A stretch of 64,000 nt of DNA from Saururus chinensis (Eukaryota > Streptophyta > Magnoliopsida > Piperales > Saururaceae): positions 54,121,351-54,185,350 of the forward strand of contig CP141140.1 in the NCBI GenBank assembly GCA_035235625.1, in the 5' to 3' direction. Each line of letters begins with the position of its first letter. The first letter of the stretch is position 1. The position numbers and the translations under genes were made by a program. The notes beneath the pieces are model-generated. The model did not search any database and was not told the origin of the DNA. It saw nothing but the letters and a program-made list of their open reading frames with translations. Positions 46,028 to 59,130 of this stretch are shown here, in pieces.

Positions 46028-49000
46028 TGAACGCCCAACCTACCTATATAGACCCTTGATTTGGTATGAAGCTACCCACGAGTCCATGATCTTTCAAATT
46101 TGGAATGATTGCCTCAAATCAGGAAAATCCATGAAGAGATTGGATTGGGAAAGGCTCAATCCTAACAAAAGTAGGAGACCTCCCTATAGGGGACTCCCCT
46201 CCCCCTTCCTCTCTCTCACCTCTCTCCCTAGCTACCCCTCGCTCGCTCTCTTCTTTGGAGTTGGAGGCCTTCAAGAGCATCTTTGGGGCTTGGAAAAGAA
46301 GGAGATTAACCCACCTAGTCTAAGCAAGAATAAAAAAAACTTGGGAGATGAGTTTTTCTTCATTGAAAAGGTAGGGACTACCTACACCTCTTTAGTTCAT
46401 GGTGAATATAGGTTTTGAGTATGTTTTGTATGTATTTGGATTCATTCATGTGTGCATGAATGAGAATACATGATTAGTTGTTTCTTCCATGGTTAAAGGT
46501 AGGATTTTTTATGGAATATAATGTGCTTATGACTCTATGCATGTGTCAAAATTCATATATGATTATTGTGATGGCTGATTGTGTATCTCATGGATGGAAT
46601 AATGATTTTCAAGAGTTTTATTAACGGAGGGGGTCATTAAGCTTGGAGTTAAGTGGTTTTGAACTTGGTATTTTAGCCTAAGTTTAAACTAAGACAGACT
46701 ATTCCAAGACATTTTGGTGCTCAAATCAATCCTAACTTTCTCTGGATTATTAAGGACATTTTATGTTATCTTTGGCTAAAATTTTGTGATTTTATATTGA
46801 GTTTTCATGGTTGAAATTTTGTTGTATTTCGACCCAATTTTTGTTAGTTGTCAATAACCCGACTTCTAAGTTAGGTTACAAAGACCTTACCAGCATAGAT
46901 TGGCCTTAGGAAAATTATGGGAGATTCTAGAATGAGTCTATTTTCATTCTAAATTTTAGGGGATTTCCCCCTAAATAATATGATTTACTAGATTTTTACA
47001 ATTTGTGTTGTTCTAGATTTACAATTATGTGACTTAGTGTTATGGGATTTTACTGTTTAGGAAATTTTACAATGTGTAGTATTTATCTAGAATTATGGAA
47101 AAAAATAGATTTTAAACCTAGACTAACCCCTAGATTTAATTTTAGAACCTAAACCCCCTAAACCTATGCAGTCCAAGTTTCAATAAAATTGGAGTGCCCT
47201 AGACATTTTTTTTCTAAAAATTAAGTGTAAGATCAATGGGTAATTAAGGTTTTGCCTCAAGTAACCTATGTTAGGTAAATTGCTTACATTTATCACCCAG
47301 TTTACTTGAAATATAGAATCCTCCATTTCATTCTCTTAAAGTTCATATTCATGGGCTGAGACCACGCAATGATGTTGTGGGAAGGGACATGCATGTAAGG
47401 GTAGTTTATTTATATGATGTATCTTGTAATTAAGCAGGTTTGTAAGGGCATAATAGTAATTTTGTATGATGCATCGATTTACCATGCTAAGGAGTATTAA
47501 ATAGGGATATGGTATTATAATTCATGTTGATCACATGATGAATGTTGATTTTGTTTATTTGATGCTTAGGATGGGTTACTACATGTACAATTAACAAGGG
47601 AAAAATTTAATGGGTAATAGTAAATACCTTGAACATCAAATAAAATGGAGGCACTTGATATTTGGTTTTTTGCTAATGGTGATTGAATGAAATGCTTCCC
47701 AGTATTTCCATATGTTGATATTCCATGGGATGGAATGAGATTCCCAAGGTTGGGTAACAAGGTAATAAAATGGAATGATTTTTGTGTCAAGTGCACACAT
47801 GAAAAATTATGAAAATAATCCAAGTTGGATCCCAAGTACTTTTTGTGGCATGGTATGTACGTAATGCCATCAAGATCGATGTTGCCTATAGATGGGCAAT
47901 CAAGGATGTAGCCCCTTTGGCAAAGGTCAGGGTAAATTGGAAGACAAATGGGCATATGCTTATGTAAATGATCATGGTCATTCGGTTTACTTAAGTTTAT
48001 TTAAGGACAAAGTGCCTCATATTTACTTTTGTTATTTATTCTAACTATGACATGTGTGTAGTCTTGTTAGATCAGATAAATGGTTATCTAAGATTTGTCC
48101 AGTGTTGATTGTTGGTTGATTTTTTTCATGTGGGATAACCTCTCTTAATTAATCAAGACTACTCTTTACAATTTGAAATGAGTAGTGGTGATTAATCAAT
48201 TTTTAAAACCCTTCAATTAGATGGCAAAATGAAGAAAATAACTTGGAATTTATTAAAATGAAAAGAAAGAAGAGTGCATGGAGAAATGACTATAATTTTC
48301 AAGTATAGAAAAAAGAAAAGAAGAAGCAGAGAAACTTCTTCTAGAAGATGAGAGCTCCCTTGCACAAAATTTTATTCCTTCTTGAGTACTTCTACTTATC
48401 TACTAATTCCTCGAACTTCTTCAATTTTCAAAAGGTCAAGACTTTTAGGATTTCTAGACATCTTTTGGTGGTTGATAAACTTTTAGATTTCTTTTTAGAG
48501 GTTCCTTAAACTTAAAAGCCAAAAGCCCCTCCTTATGAAAAAGAAATGGTATATATAGATGACATTGGGGTTGTACGGTTAAACAAAATAGTAGGGGTGA
48601 GTTGGAAGGATAGTTCGTAAAAAGTGGAGAATGAGTTAGTGGGAGGTGGAGAATAAGTTAGTGGGATGGTTGGTGGGAACCGAATTAATTAGTGAGGAGT
48701 GAGTTAGTGGAAAGTGGGAGGTGTGAGAGAAGTTCGGGCATTATACTTTTGACTTGGTCCCCTCCACTTAATCACTCTATTTACACATAATTTTTTTTAG
48801 TTTTATCATTTTATTCATTCATTTTTTATTTAATTTCTTCATTTCATTTTTTTTAGAGTAGGGGATTACGAACATCAAGGCTCTGACTTAGTCTTCCCAC
48901 TCTCTATGTAGGGCCTATAGGGGTTTTTCCTATAATCTCTTTACTTTTTTTTTCTTTTTTGAACTTTGAGTTCTTTGAAATTTACATTCTTTTTAGTTAT

Positions 49001-50290
49001 TTTGGTTTCATAGCAATTTTGATGTGAGATTTATCGGGGTCTCATATAGCCTTTTGTAATTTTAATTTTTTTTATTTTAAATTATTTATTTGGCAATTAT
49101 TTTGATGTGGCTACATGAGGCTTACAAAGCCTCTCTTAGCCAATTTAGCAATTGTAATTATCTTTGAGTGTAAGGGGGCCTCATGAGTCCCTCACATAAT
49201 ACTTTTTTTTTGTAAGAAGTCGTAACCCATCCTTATGTGTGTAGGATTAGATTTTACTTCTTCTTTATTTTTTCTTTCGACTTTGTCCACTTTGAAGACT
49301 TTGTCCAATTTGAAATTTTGGTCACATTAAGAGTTAGTCAAGCTCCAAATTTTTGGCCTTTGAATTTTTTTTATGTCAACACATTTCCTACGTGTGTACC
49401 ATTAGAATTTGCTTCTATCTTTTTTTTCCTTTGGCCTTTGTCTACTTTGAAACTTTATCTATTTTAAAAATTTGGTCTCATTCAGAGCTAGTCAAGCTTG
49501 GAAATCTTTGCCTTTGAATTTTAATTTTTTTTATGTCAACATTGATAATTATGTTAAATCAATGAAATCATGTCTTAACTATTTTAGTTATGATATGCAT
49601 GAGTTTTGCTTTGCTTAAATAGCAAGAGACAAAGATAGTTAAGTGCATAGCATTGCATGGCATATGGTATGATCAAGTAAAATAAGGTTATAAAATGGGT
49701 TGCATACATGATAGCATGATGCATGTAGTGGCATGAATGTGCTAGGGGTTGCACATAGTTTGCACATTTAAATGTGTCCTAGAGTAGATGTAGGCAAGGC
49801 CACTAAGCCTTAGCTCATATGTGGTTTTCCATTGCCCATAATTTGTACACTCCTCGAAATTCTTTGATTTTATGTAATAACGTTGTAACTATTTTTTTGT
49901 AATTTCATAGGCATGAGCAAATTTCGCCTACATTGATTTAATTGACCCCCTCCCATCTCGCACTGTTGTCTGCTCTAGTCATAAACCCTCGCTTGTCCCC
50001 CGTTTGGCCTCTCTTCGGCATTACTCCCCCCTTCCCTGCCTCTCCCCCACCCATTTTCTCGGTTGCCCTCTCAGTTGGCAACACTGGTGCCAGAGGTGGA
50101 GGGGTGCCAGATAAGGCTCTGCCACCAGATTCCGGTGACTCCCCCATCTACCCTCCTCTCCCCTACTTCCCCTCCCCTATTTTCTACCCTTCCACTGCCT
50201 CGCCAGCATTGGATCTTACTTTGCTACCGATTTCGGCCCCCTGCCCTATCCTTATAGTTGTTGCAAGAGCTTGCTCCAATGCCCCTTTTT
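46028..50290. other. gene-free stretch, AT-rich
   Basis: No recognisable gene. The frame 45915-46418 begins inside the repeat and runs out of it, so it is spurious. The 129-codon minus frame at 47566-47955 is not recognised. The C-rich block 49940-50290 gives Pro/Ser-rich frames only. Near-duplicate segments of about 200 bp (TTTGTCCACTTTGAAGACTT against TTTGTCTACTTTGAAACTTT) lie near 49280-49380 and 49435-49550. Confidence 0.45.
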
Positions 50291-50889
50291 TGTTTTTTTA
50301 GGTTATTAGTGATGTTTTTTAAAGTGACACTAATAAGTAATTTTATTATTAACTTTTAAAATTTTTCTCTATTAACGATGCTTTTAAAAGAGTTAATAAG
50401 ATTTTTTATTATTTTTTCCTTTTTAGTTATGCTAATAAGAATATTTATTAATTTTTTAAATTATTTTTCTAATTAGTGACACTTTTTTAAAGGTGTTGCT
50501 AATAAGTTATTTTTTATTTTTTACATTAGCAACATACAAAAAAGTGTCGCTAATAAGGTTTTTTTTATTTTTAATAATGATTTATATTAGAACATTTTAA
50601 AAAGTATTGCTAATAATATATTATTAGAAACATTTAAAAATAGCTAATAGAATCGCAAAAAATTTAATATTAGTAATGAAATTAAAAACATCACTAATAT
50701 AATATTATTAGCGACATTTTTTCATATGCGATGAATATGAGCAATTATGACGGGAATTAAAGCAACGCTTTTTAAGCATTGCTAATAGTGTTTAACAAAG
50801 CTTACTAAGTGGTTCTAATAGTATTTAAATACACTTTTAAGACTATTAGCGATGGTTAAAAGTATCACTAATAATAATTTTCTTTGTGG
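50291..50889. mobile_element. CACTA-like remnant, subterminal repeat cluster
   Basis: Many direct and inverted copies of TTAGCGACATT or TTAGTGACACTTTT and AAAAGTGTCGCTAATAAG occur, ending in TTTTCTTTGTGG, close to the inner end of a CACTA terminal repeat read backward. Such crowded subterminal repeats are usual in plant CACTA elements. The left end was not found. Confidence 0.45.
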
Positions 50890-50996
50890 CGCTTCTCTCT
50901 CCTCCTCCCCCCACATCTCTCTCTACACTAATTTTGTCCCTCCTCTCTCTTTTTGTCCCTCCTAATGATTAAGGTGAGTGGTTAGGGTCGTAAACA

Positions 50997-51400
50997 CACT
51001 ACAACAAAATTGACTATTAGCGACATATTTCAACATCGCTAATAGTACTGTAAGCGTTGCTAATCAACGCATAACAAGTGTCGCCACATGCATCAATAAA
51101 AATACTGTCGCTACTGCTCATTAGCAACGTTTAACATAAGCGTCGCTAAAAGTTCCCATTAGTAACGTATACGTATACGTCGCTAATGAGTTTTCTTTTT
51201 TGACATATAATTATGTATCAAAAATATTAAATTATTGGCGACATCTAAAATTATGTGTCGCTAATAATTGGTTAATAACGACACATAGTTATGCGTTACT
51301 AATAATTTTATAATATGTAAAAAAATAAAAAAAATATTATTAGCGACGCATAAGCATCACTAATATAGCTTATTAACGATGCTAAATGTGCATTGGTAAT
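50997..51400. mobile_element. CACTA-like element end with subterminal repeats
   Basis: CACTACAACAAAATTGAC at 50997 is a close match to plant CACTA/En-Spm termini. It is followed by alternating ATTAGCGACG and CGTCGCTAAT words through about 51370. The matching far end and the 3-bp duplication could not be identified, and there is no transposase. Confidence 0.55.
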
Positions 51401-52338
51401 GTTCAATAATCATTTTAAATAAGACTGAATTGATTACTTAAGATTTTTTTCAAGGAAGATTGAGTTACATATGAGTATATATATTAATTGTAACAAGTTT
51501 ATGCTTGCCTAGACATCCTGTCTATGCTTATAAGTGAAACTTTGAGAATTTAGGCGGCATCATTATTGTCACTACTACTAATAATAATACTTTGTCCCTC
51601 CTATATTAATTGTTTATATTTGAAATAAATGATATTTGAGTAAACCAATTTATTGACCTTTTTACTTCATCCACGATCCACCTATTACTGTGAGATGCAT
51701 AAATGAAATTGAACAATTAATTTTGGGCAATCTTTATTATTATTTTTTTGAGGATGGCTTTTTTTTAAAAAAATTAAACAATAAATATCAGACGAAGATG
51801 ATAACAATATTATAATTATTATTATAAATTATGGTGATTATTATTAGTACCATGGGGAAGCACCAATCGTATGGGGCCCACACTTACGTGGGAGGGATAG
51901 GGTGGGCCTGGACTTGCGAACTTTTGGAGAATCACAGTGATATACTCAAGCCCAGTTGACTAGGATGCATTCTCATTTTTGGAAATTCCTTAATGGAGAA
52001 CAATTAACCATATTTATCTTAGGAATGTGTGGAAGTAGGTATAGCATTACTTTCAAATAATTAACCATCAAAGGAGTACGAGTAAGGCCTAATTAACAAA
52101 AAGAACAACAGTTGTGTTCATCACTTGTACCGATGAATTGAACATGATATATGACAAAAAATACAAATAAACATTAAATTAACCAGAATTAATATTTAAC
52201 ACCCCCAATAACAAATGGGTCTTTAATTACAATTTAACAATAAGCAATCACGTATTAATCACAATTTCCTTTTTGCCTTTGTTATAGCCCAAGACTTAAA
52301 ATTGCTTCAATAATCGGAAAAGAAGTTCCAAATGAAAA
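51401..52338. other. 3' flank of the NAC gene
   Basis: AT-rich, without coding sense. A partial Stowaway-like end (GTCCCTCCTATATTAATTG, about 51594) is visible, but no partner end was found. Confidence 0.4.
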
Positions 52339-55300
52339 TTACTTGCCATAGGCCCAGAGGTCCATCTCCCCACGCACTGTGTGTTGGTTTATGTGGTGGA
52401 CAGTGGAGCTGGCATCTCCATAACGCACCCCTTTGGATGGGTCATCCTGGCTGACGGTCACCAACCGGTCCAGCATGGCCCAGTCGTTGAGGCCCTCATC
52501 CCTCCCTTGCACCATTTGTTGGGCAGGTCCGGGATCACAGCCTGCGGCCATTTCCATGCCTCCTGCGTTGCATGCTTGTTGGTACTGCACCTGCCTGGCC
52601 AAGCTCTCTTCACTATCACATCCCCTGTGGGTGGACAAGAACTGCTTCACCATGGTCGGGGACTCTCCTGTGATTGCCGGAAAGTCGTAGCCCAGCGGCC
52701 TAGGGTTTTGGAGGTGGGAGAAGTGAGGGGTGGGGACTTGGGGGTAGTGGTGGAGGGCCAGCTCAAAGGTTTGAAGACCTTCTTGGCCGTGATGGTTGAT
52801 GTGGTCGTAATGGACGTCTCTGAGGGTAAGGGCCTGGGAGTGGTTGGTTGCGGTGGAGGCTCCGATCTGGTGGCGGTCGGAAGCATCTGCAGCGAGGCTC
52901 GAGCTTCCTTCCTTGCCCATCTTGAAGAGGTCCTTCTTCTTGAAGACCCGGCAAACCACCCAGCCATCCTCCTACAAGGTAAGTAGAGCCCAAACAGTTT
53001 TAGATAAAAATAGCTCAAAGACAAAAATACATTCACTTTTAAATCAGATTTTCAAATGCACACCCTTTCAAAATGTTTTGAAAACTTAGAACCCACTGTG
53101 ACCCTCCGACTTGCCGCTGTGCAACCATAGTCATGCATGGGGGCGGCATACACGGATGAAGATAGTGGTTTTTTTCTTAGTTTTTTTAATGAATGCAGCT
53201 ATTCCCCATCCCAATAAAGTCTCAATGCCCCCCCTGTTTTTCCTTTTTTTTATTTCTCTTTTCTCTCCATATTACCCATGTAGCCCCCTTCACGGCCGTG
53301 CTATTGATGGCAATGCCACACCTCGATTATCATTAACGATGCTTACACGCCCCATTTCGCCACTTGGAAGGGAGAAAGAGAGAGGAGGGGAAACAAGGAG
53401 GAGAAAAAAAAGGAAGAGGAAAGCTAGCATGTGCGACTTCTTCGTTGTATTTGCTTGTTAGAGGAAGAGGAGAAGAAGAAGAAAGGTGGAGTGAAAAAAA
53501 GGAATAGGTAGCGGTGGGGGAGGAGTGGACTGCCAGTGTTGGTGCAGGTTCGGCTCTGACTCCAACGCGAGTACGTGAGAAGAAGAATATTAATGAGCGA
53601 GGAGCTAAGGAATGTGATGGGTGCGAGAGATTTTAAGATATTCTATTTATCTTATATTAATAGTTATATTTGAAAAAATAATAATTTTTATTAAATAGTA
53701 AAAGCTACAGCTAAGAGAATAGAAAATAAGCCTATGATATATTTTTTTAAGTACTCAATTATTTAAAATTGAATAAAAATGAGCTATTAATATGAAATAA
53801 TTTTTTTTACCAAATGGACTTATTAATTAATGACAAAGGGTGTATTAAATTGGGGGGAATCAGTATATTGGGAGGCAATATCAACATTCTTTTTTAATAT
53901 TATATACTAAATTGGGCAAGGTTCGTGAATCTTAGGGTTTTTTTATATTTTAAAAATAGGCACCAAAAACCCTAAAAAGGTGGTATTTTGTTTCTTCTTG
54001 AGAAAATTTTCAATTTGTTATAAAACTTACAAGAACCGGAATAAGAGAAAGGTACTTTTGTGTTACAAGACTTTTACACAATTAGTCTAATAGAATTCCT
54101 TATTTGAGATTTTTTCATAATAAATTAGAAAGTGCTATAGCTTCATGAATCTTCCATATGTATCCTTTCACGAACAATGTTATATGACATAAAGAAATAT
54201 CGAACAATATTGAGACTTAAATGGCTAGAACCTTTGATGTTTTATTTTTTTTACAGAAAAAGAGAGAAGAAATTGGATAGCTCTCCAAAGTACACAACAA
54301 AATCTATATTAATAGTTATATTTGAAAAATAATATTTTTTTTATTAAATGGTGAAACCTACACCTTAGATAATAGAAATAAGTTTATATTACTCTTTTTT
54401 AAACATTAAACTAAGTTAAATTGAACTAAATAGAGCCATTAGTATAGAACAATTTTTTTTGCCAAATAGAACTATTAATGTGTGGAACGGATTGAGTAGC
54501 ATTTTTAAGGGACTTGGTTATTTAGTGGCTTTTATGATATTTTTTTGAAAGTTTGATAATGCCAATCATAGAGGAGGCACATACACATGAATTTTCTGTA
54601 TGTGGGACATGAACCGTGCTATATATAGCTGATTCATGTCGATGCACAAATACACTAATAATGTTTCTATTGGGACCCAGTTTTCTCCCACTTCTCCCCA
54701 AAAATCAGAAAAAATTCATATTCCTCCGTCCGACATTAATAGCTCCACCTGGTTTTTTTGGGAGTATGAAAGTTACTTGTTTACCCAGTATCCCCAGCAT
54801 ATCTCTCATTATCCCCCAACTTCCCTCTAACTTATAAATTCACACACATTTCCAAAAGCAAACATATACACACATATATACTTGTACACAGTTCACGAAT
54901 CAGCAATTTTAATGGCAATAAAGGCCATTTTGTTTGAATCAAAGCCATTATTGATCGCCCCAGTTTACCAACCGTTAGGCTTGTTTAGTGTTCTTGGAGG
55001 CTAAGAAGAAGAACTAGATAGATCAAGAACAGTTTTGAAGAAGACGAACTTGGAAAATACGATCAAGACATGAGAAACCAAATGATGTAGACCATTATTG
55101 GATAGATTCGAAACTTATTTAAAAGCAGAAAAGTCAAAGACACCGGCATGCTAACCTTGCTGGTGATTCAAGGGGGCTCCACGCAAATCTCATGTATCAC
55201 ATCAACTAGGCGTGGCTTGAAAATGGAAATACAGAAGGAAGATTTGGGATGTATTTAATCAGGGAAAATGTTTTTTTGTCCTATCATAGTATTTGCCCCC

Positions 55301-56877
55301 TATGTACTATGATACGACTCCTATGTACCTTTATGACAGATTTTTGCCATGGAATCCTGATCCGGCCTGGTACATCCTTTAATCAAATTGGAAAAGTACT
55401 TGCATTGTTAGAAATGAGGAGAAAATCCCGTGTAGCTTCCCGACAATTGAAGAGGCAAAAACGTTTTGTAAAAAATGTCTTATAGGGTGGAAGCCAGAGA
55501 TTTAAGAGCTTGTATAGGGGAATTAAGCAATTGGGGAAGTGAGAAAAAATTGGGGTCTCAATAACAGCGTTCATACACTAAATGTACGTGTATAAGAAGG
55601 TAAAGTTCCGGAATTAACACAAGAAAGTTGACGAAGTTCTACTTACATTTCCTTTTGATTGTGCATCATCGTTCACTTCAAGCCGATACTCATGCATGAT
55701 CCAATCAGTCTTCTGCCCATGGGGGGCCCTTCCTCTATAGAACACTAAGGTCTTCCTCATCCCTATCTTCTTGTAGCTGTTCCTTATGCACTTATCCCTT
55801 CCTGTTGCCTTCCAGAATCCTGCGTTTGTTGCCCTGTTGGTCCTGGAACCGGTTGGGTACTTCCTGTCTTTGTGGCTGAAGAAGTACCACTCGTTCTGTG
55901 GCGTCGACCCTATCTTGCATCTCTCTAACCAAAACAAAAGGAGATTCCATGAAATAGATTAAAAATGGTCAATGGTACTATTATTAGATACTATCAAACA
56001 GTACAAGTTGATGTCCATCAAAATATTAATTGTAAAAATTAATCTCTCTCTCTCTCATTTTCTTCTTCTTAAAGGATGTGTCTAGGTCTCAAGCTATGTA
56101 CCATGTTAGGCCTATATAACCATGCCAGGACCCTATAATCCTTGCACGGACTCCGATCATGGAGCCTATTGGAGAAAATATTTTCCTTCTTTCAGACTAG
56201 GGTTAAGCAAGATTTATAGCTTGTTTTAGTATAATTGCTTTAGTTTGTATCATTTAGTGCCCATGTATAATTGAAATTTGATACAGGGACTAGATAATTT
56301 ATAAGTAACAATCTTCAGAAGATCTAGATATGTACGCAATTATCCAAAAGTAGAATCACCCAGCATGATGAACCGCGATAAATTTAAGACAAACTTGCCT
56401 AAATAATTGAAAGATAAATCTACGTCTAAACTATAGAACACATTCATCTAGCAATCGAGACCACTTTAGATTGATAAGACGACACTGTGAATTGTTTCTC
56501 CAAGGAAAGGCATGTTCTGATAGTCCAAGGAGATTCAGACCTTGTCCAAGTGCCAGCATGCATGCCATCAGTACTGCCTTGAGTAGCTAGTAGCACGAAT
56601 ATCGCAATAATGGTCACCCTCTTTCTCCAACTGCTTGGAGGTGGAGGCTGAAATGCAACGAAGGCCATAAGGATATAACGTACCATATTACATGAGATTG
56701 AGTTTGCAACTCACCTTGGAGGTCCCATGGCTCCATCTTATTCAAGTCCACCTCCCTGATCACCTCCAAGTCGAACTTCTGGAAAGAAACCTTCTTCTTC
56801 AGATAGTAGTGCAGCAGCTCCTCATCTGTCGGATGAAATCGGAAGCCCGGCGGGACACCACCGTTCGACGACCCCAT
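52339..56877 (-). CDS. SMB/BRN-like: NAC transcription factor, SOMBRERO/BEARSKIN clade, 3 exons, 357 aa
   Basis: Exons on the minus strand: 56877-56715, 55924-55647 and 52971-52339. Introns of 790 and 2,675 bp have GT-AG ends (donors GTGAGT and GTAAGT). The start [20 protein letters not shown] is chosen by family match; 19 codons of open frame upstream are unlike NAC. The NAC domain fills residues 7-160: [41 protein letters not shown], then [38 protein letters not shown] and [13 protein letters not shown]. All known subdomains are present without gaps. The C-terminal region has clade motifs VQYQQAC (275-281), [11 protein letters not shown] (308-318) and an EMDLWAYGK end, as in Arabidopsis SMB and its paralogues. 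These proteins drive root-cap maturation. The role here is inferred from clade membership, and SMB cannot be separated from BRN1/2 by eye. Confidence 0.95.
53641..53842. mobile_element. Stowaway-like MITE in NAC intron 2 (first)
   Basis: TA lies on both sides (53639-53640 and 53843-53844). It has family ends (CTTATATTAATAGTTATATT and, at the right, CAAATGGACTTATTAATTAA) and the internal TTTTTTTAAGTACTCAATTA segment. It is 202 bp long and has no coding sequence. Confidence 0.75.
54293..54496. mobile_element. Stowaway-like MITE in NAC intron 2 (second)
   Basis: A 204-bp family member with TA on both sides (54291-54292, 54497-54498). Its left 12 bases differ from the family consensus. Its counterpart in the duplicated block lies at about 62860-63063. 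The left limit of the duplication coincides with this MITE's left end. Confidence 0.72.
54293..55430. repeat. duplicated block, copy 1 (NAC intron 2)
   Basis: Matches 62860-64000 in the same orientation, with high identity over long stretches (for example 54880-55200 against 63400-63680), broken by small indels. Differences include a stretch around 54660-54730 missing from copy 2 and about 30 extra bases in copy 2 near 63682. The match is still running when the window ends. Confidence 0.93.
55925..56714 (-). other. NAC intron 1 (790 bp)
   Basis: Begins GTGAGT and ends TTGGTTAG on the minus strand, phase 1. It splits the NAC domain after EPWDLQ, the usual position of the first intron in NAC genes. 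No repeats are recognised beyond a short (TC)n tract near 56042. Confidence 0.9.
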
Positions 56878-56960
56878 TTTTCGACCGGCAGCACGCAAGC
56901 CGATCGGCTTCTTCCTTCCCAGGCCTACTAGCAAGAGCTCTGCGTGTGGGTGTCAAGCCC

Positions 56961-56980
56961 AGCTTATATCCAATGGGAGG
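56961..56980 (-). promoter_or_regulatory. NAC gene core promoter (TATA and CCAAT-like)
   Basis: On the minus strand CCCATTGGATATAAGCT carries an inverted CCAAT box next to a TATA-like GATATAAG, about 90 bp upstream of the start codon. Position and order fit a plant core promoter. Confidence 0.5.
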
Positions 56981-58399
56981 AGTTGAAAAGTTGGCGCCCG
57001 CAACTACGCCGGAGGAGCAGGCAAAAGCTAACGTAAATTCTAAGTCATGAGCGGTAAGACTAAGGCCTATCCCATATATCTATGTGTGCAATACATTAAT
57101 TTATCACATATTAATTGACCTAAACAGCTCACACATCTCTAATGACGAGAAATTCAACATATCGGTAAGCATGGAGCGGATCAAGAATACATATGCAAGC
57201 TACTCAAACATTTCAAGTTACAAAAACTGATTTTGATTGTGAAGTACCACCTGATAGGAACCAGCACTTTCCATCTGAGGAATATTTACCATGTCATGTC
57301 AGAAAATAGTTTGGAAATGAAGTAAGAGATAGCGTGGTTAGGTAAGACTGAAGTGGCTTTCTTAGTTTTGCTTTGGACGTGTTCAAGTCAGGTGACGGGA
57401 AAGGCCTGCATTGGGACTGAACGATCCCTGCTGCGTCGATTGACACCTCGTTGCATATCCACTGTGCCATTTGAAGGATAAGTGCCTGGTTCGGGCAGTA
57501 TGACATTTCTTCCTGAACCACCATTTGAGGATGAGAATTTCCCAGAGGGGAATTTTTTTGTTGAAACTTAGCATTAGGTTAACAAAAATGTTTTACATAA
57601 TGCATAACCAGTGGATATGTGAAGGAAGGAACTCGGGATTTGGGAATATGTTGGATTTGGCACCCAAATTTCTCACACAATACTATTTGGATATTGATGT
57701 GGTCGCCTCCCATTATTAGTCACCGTTTTAAGGAAACCTGGTGAGGCTATACAAGTCCTTGGGTTAATGCACTGAACCCAACCCTAATTACTAATTAGTT
57801 GTTATCTAGTTCCAAACTAAAAAATGAAGACCTTATGTAGATGTAGCTAAGTAAAAAGACATGATAAAAAAATTTTGGTCCTATGTAAAAAGAGTTGTCA
57901 ATAGTCAATATTTGAAAGAAAGTTGATATTTATACTTTGATTTTTTTATACAAAAAACCTACTTTAACCTTTGATTAGATAGAGAAGGTGAGTCACACCT
58001 ACAATATAAAGATTCACTTTTCTTGATCCAATCATAGGTTAGAATATACTTTTGATATAAAAAAATAAAGTAGGAATATTATTTTCATATTTGAAAAGGT
58101 TGAATAGGCTTTTATTTCTTTTGGCAAGGTAAAATTTCATTAAAGCACAAATGGAGAGACTTATTTATATGAGTATGGGCTTAGGCATCCCGCGCAGTCG
58201 GATTTCAATCTGATGTTGCGCATAATTACAGATTGGTTTATGCCCCATTGCTTGGTTTCTACCCCCTTGCAGTGTTGGACCTCAATCCAACGGCCCAAAA
58301 TGCTTGGGAGCACATTGATGTAGGTGAGCCCAAGCTCATACATAATTTTTCCAAAGAACAATATACACCAGATCTAAATTACATCTCCCATTGAGACTT
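56981..58399. other. upstream region of the NAC gene
   Basis: No gene is recognised. The 76-codon minus frame at 57294-57524 has no family resemblance. The likely NAC regulatory region is the first part of this stretch. An AT-rich intergenic tract follows, leading to the LINE fragment. Confidence 0.4.
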
Positions 58400-58990
58400 G
58401 AGAAAATTAAGCAAAATCTTGGACTATAGGAAAAAGATCAAGAGAAGAAGAAATATAAGTGAGAACTTTAGTCTCATGAAAATTTTAAGGTATAAAACTT
58501 GTTGGAGGCCGTCATTGAATATTCTTTGATTTTTTTTCCTCCAAATGAAATAAGTTGTAGCAATGATAAGAAATTTACGAATATCTTCAATGGTTGATGT
58601 AGCTGACATAAAAAGTGAAGAGTGTCAAAAAATGAAAGAGTGTCAAGAAAAGACATGCTAGAAGAAGGGGCAGTGTCCAACTGAAGCAATCTAAGAACGG
58701 AGACCACAATCCACTTTGAAGAGGGGTAACAAAAGAAAATATGGGAATTGTTTTCTCATGCCAATTTACAAAGAATACACTGGTTCACTAGAGAGATTCC
58801 TCCTTTCTGCAACCAGTTTAGAGTAAGAAATTGGACATGGAAATAAAGGAGTGTCAATCCGGATATAATGCTATAACCAAACTGGCCGGGAAGCTCCAAA
58901 GAAGACAAGTCCGAGAGGGATAAATAATTTTATAGGTAGATTTTGTGGAAATTGTCTTGAACTTGTGAGCTTCCGTCTAACCACACCAGG
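58400..58990 (-). pseudogene. LINE (non-LTR retrotransposon) 3' ORF2 fragment
   Basis: Read on the minus strand across small frames: a NWLQKGGISLVNQC segment, CILCKLA, then ENNSHIFFCYPSSKW. These are the Cys-rich zf-RVT module that follows reverse transcriptase in plant LINEs (C-x2-C with a later H-x-F-F-x-C). Farther on, YFIWRKKNQRIFND (about 58500-58560) matches the trailing W-x-x-x-R-N-x-R-x-F motif. A stop lies within the module (after CKLA) and the frame shifts. The polymerase core itself is absent, as in a 5'-truncated copy. Confidence 0.65.
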
Positions 58991-59130
58991 CTGCTATTGA
59001 TTATCAAATTTTTCTATAAATGTGGTTTGATCAACTGAGGAGTCCAACTAGAACCGGGTAGATAGTGAATATGCTTTTAATAATCAAACATGAAGTCATT
59101 CATTTCAGTTTGATAGTAGCTAGCAACATA

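Larger units (their letters stand above)
52972..55646 (-). other. NAC intron 2 (2,675 bp), repeat-laden
   Basis: Contains two ~200-bp MITEs (53641-53842 and 54293-54496) and, from about 54293 to at least 55430, a block that occurs again at 62860-64000. A pyrimidine/purine-rich tract lies at about 53220-53500. The frames inside are spurious. Confidence 0.88.

Noticed and set aside
45331-46418. 133-codon minus and 167-codon plus frames
   Set aside because: They lie in or cross the end of the repeat at 46023, are unlike known proteins, and no splice or promoter context supports them.
47566-47955. 129-codon minus frame
   Set aside because: No recognisable domain, and it lies in AT-rich repeat-like DNA without promoter or splice support.
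49938-50301. 119-codon Pro/Ser-rich frame
   Set aside because: It is a reading of a C-rich low-complexity tract, with a competing minus frame of similar quality.
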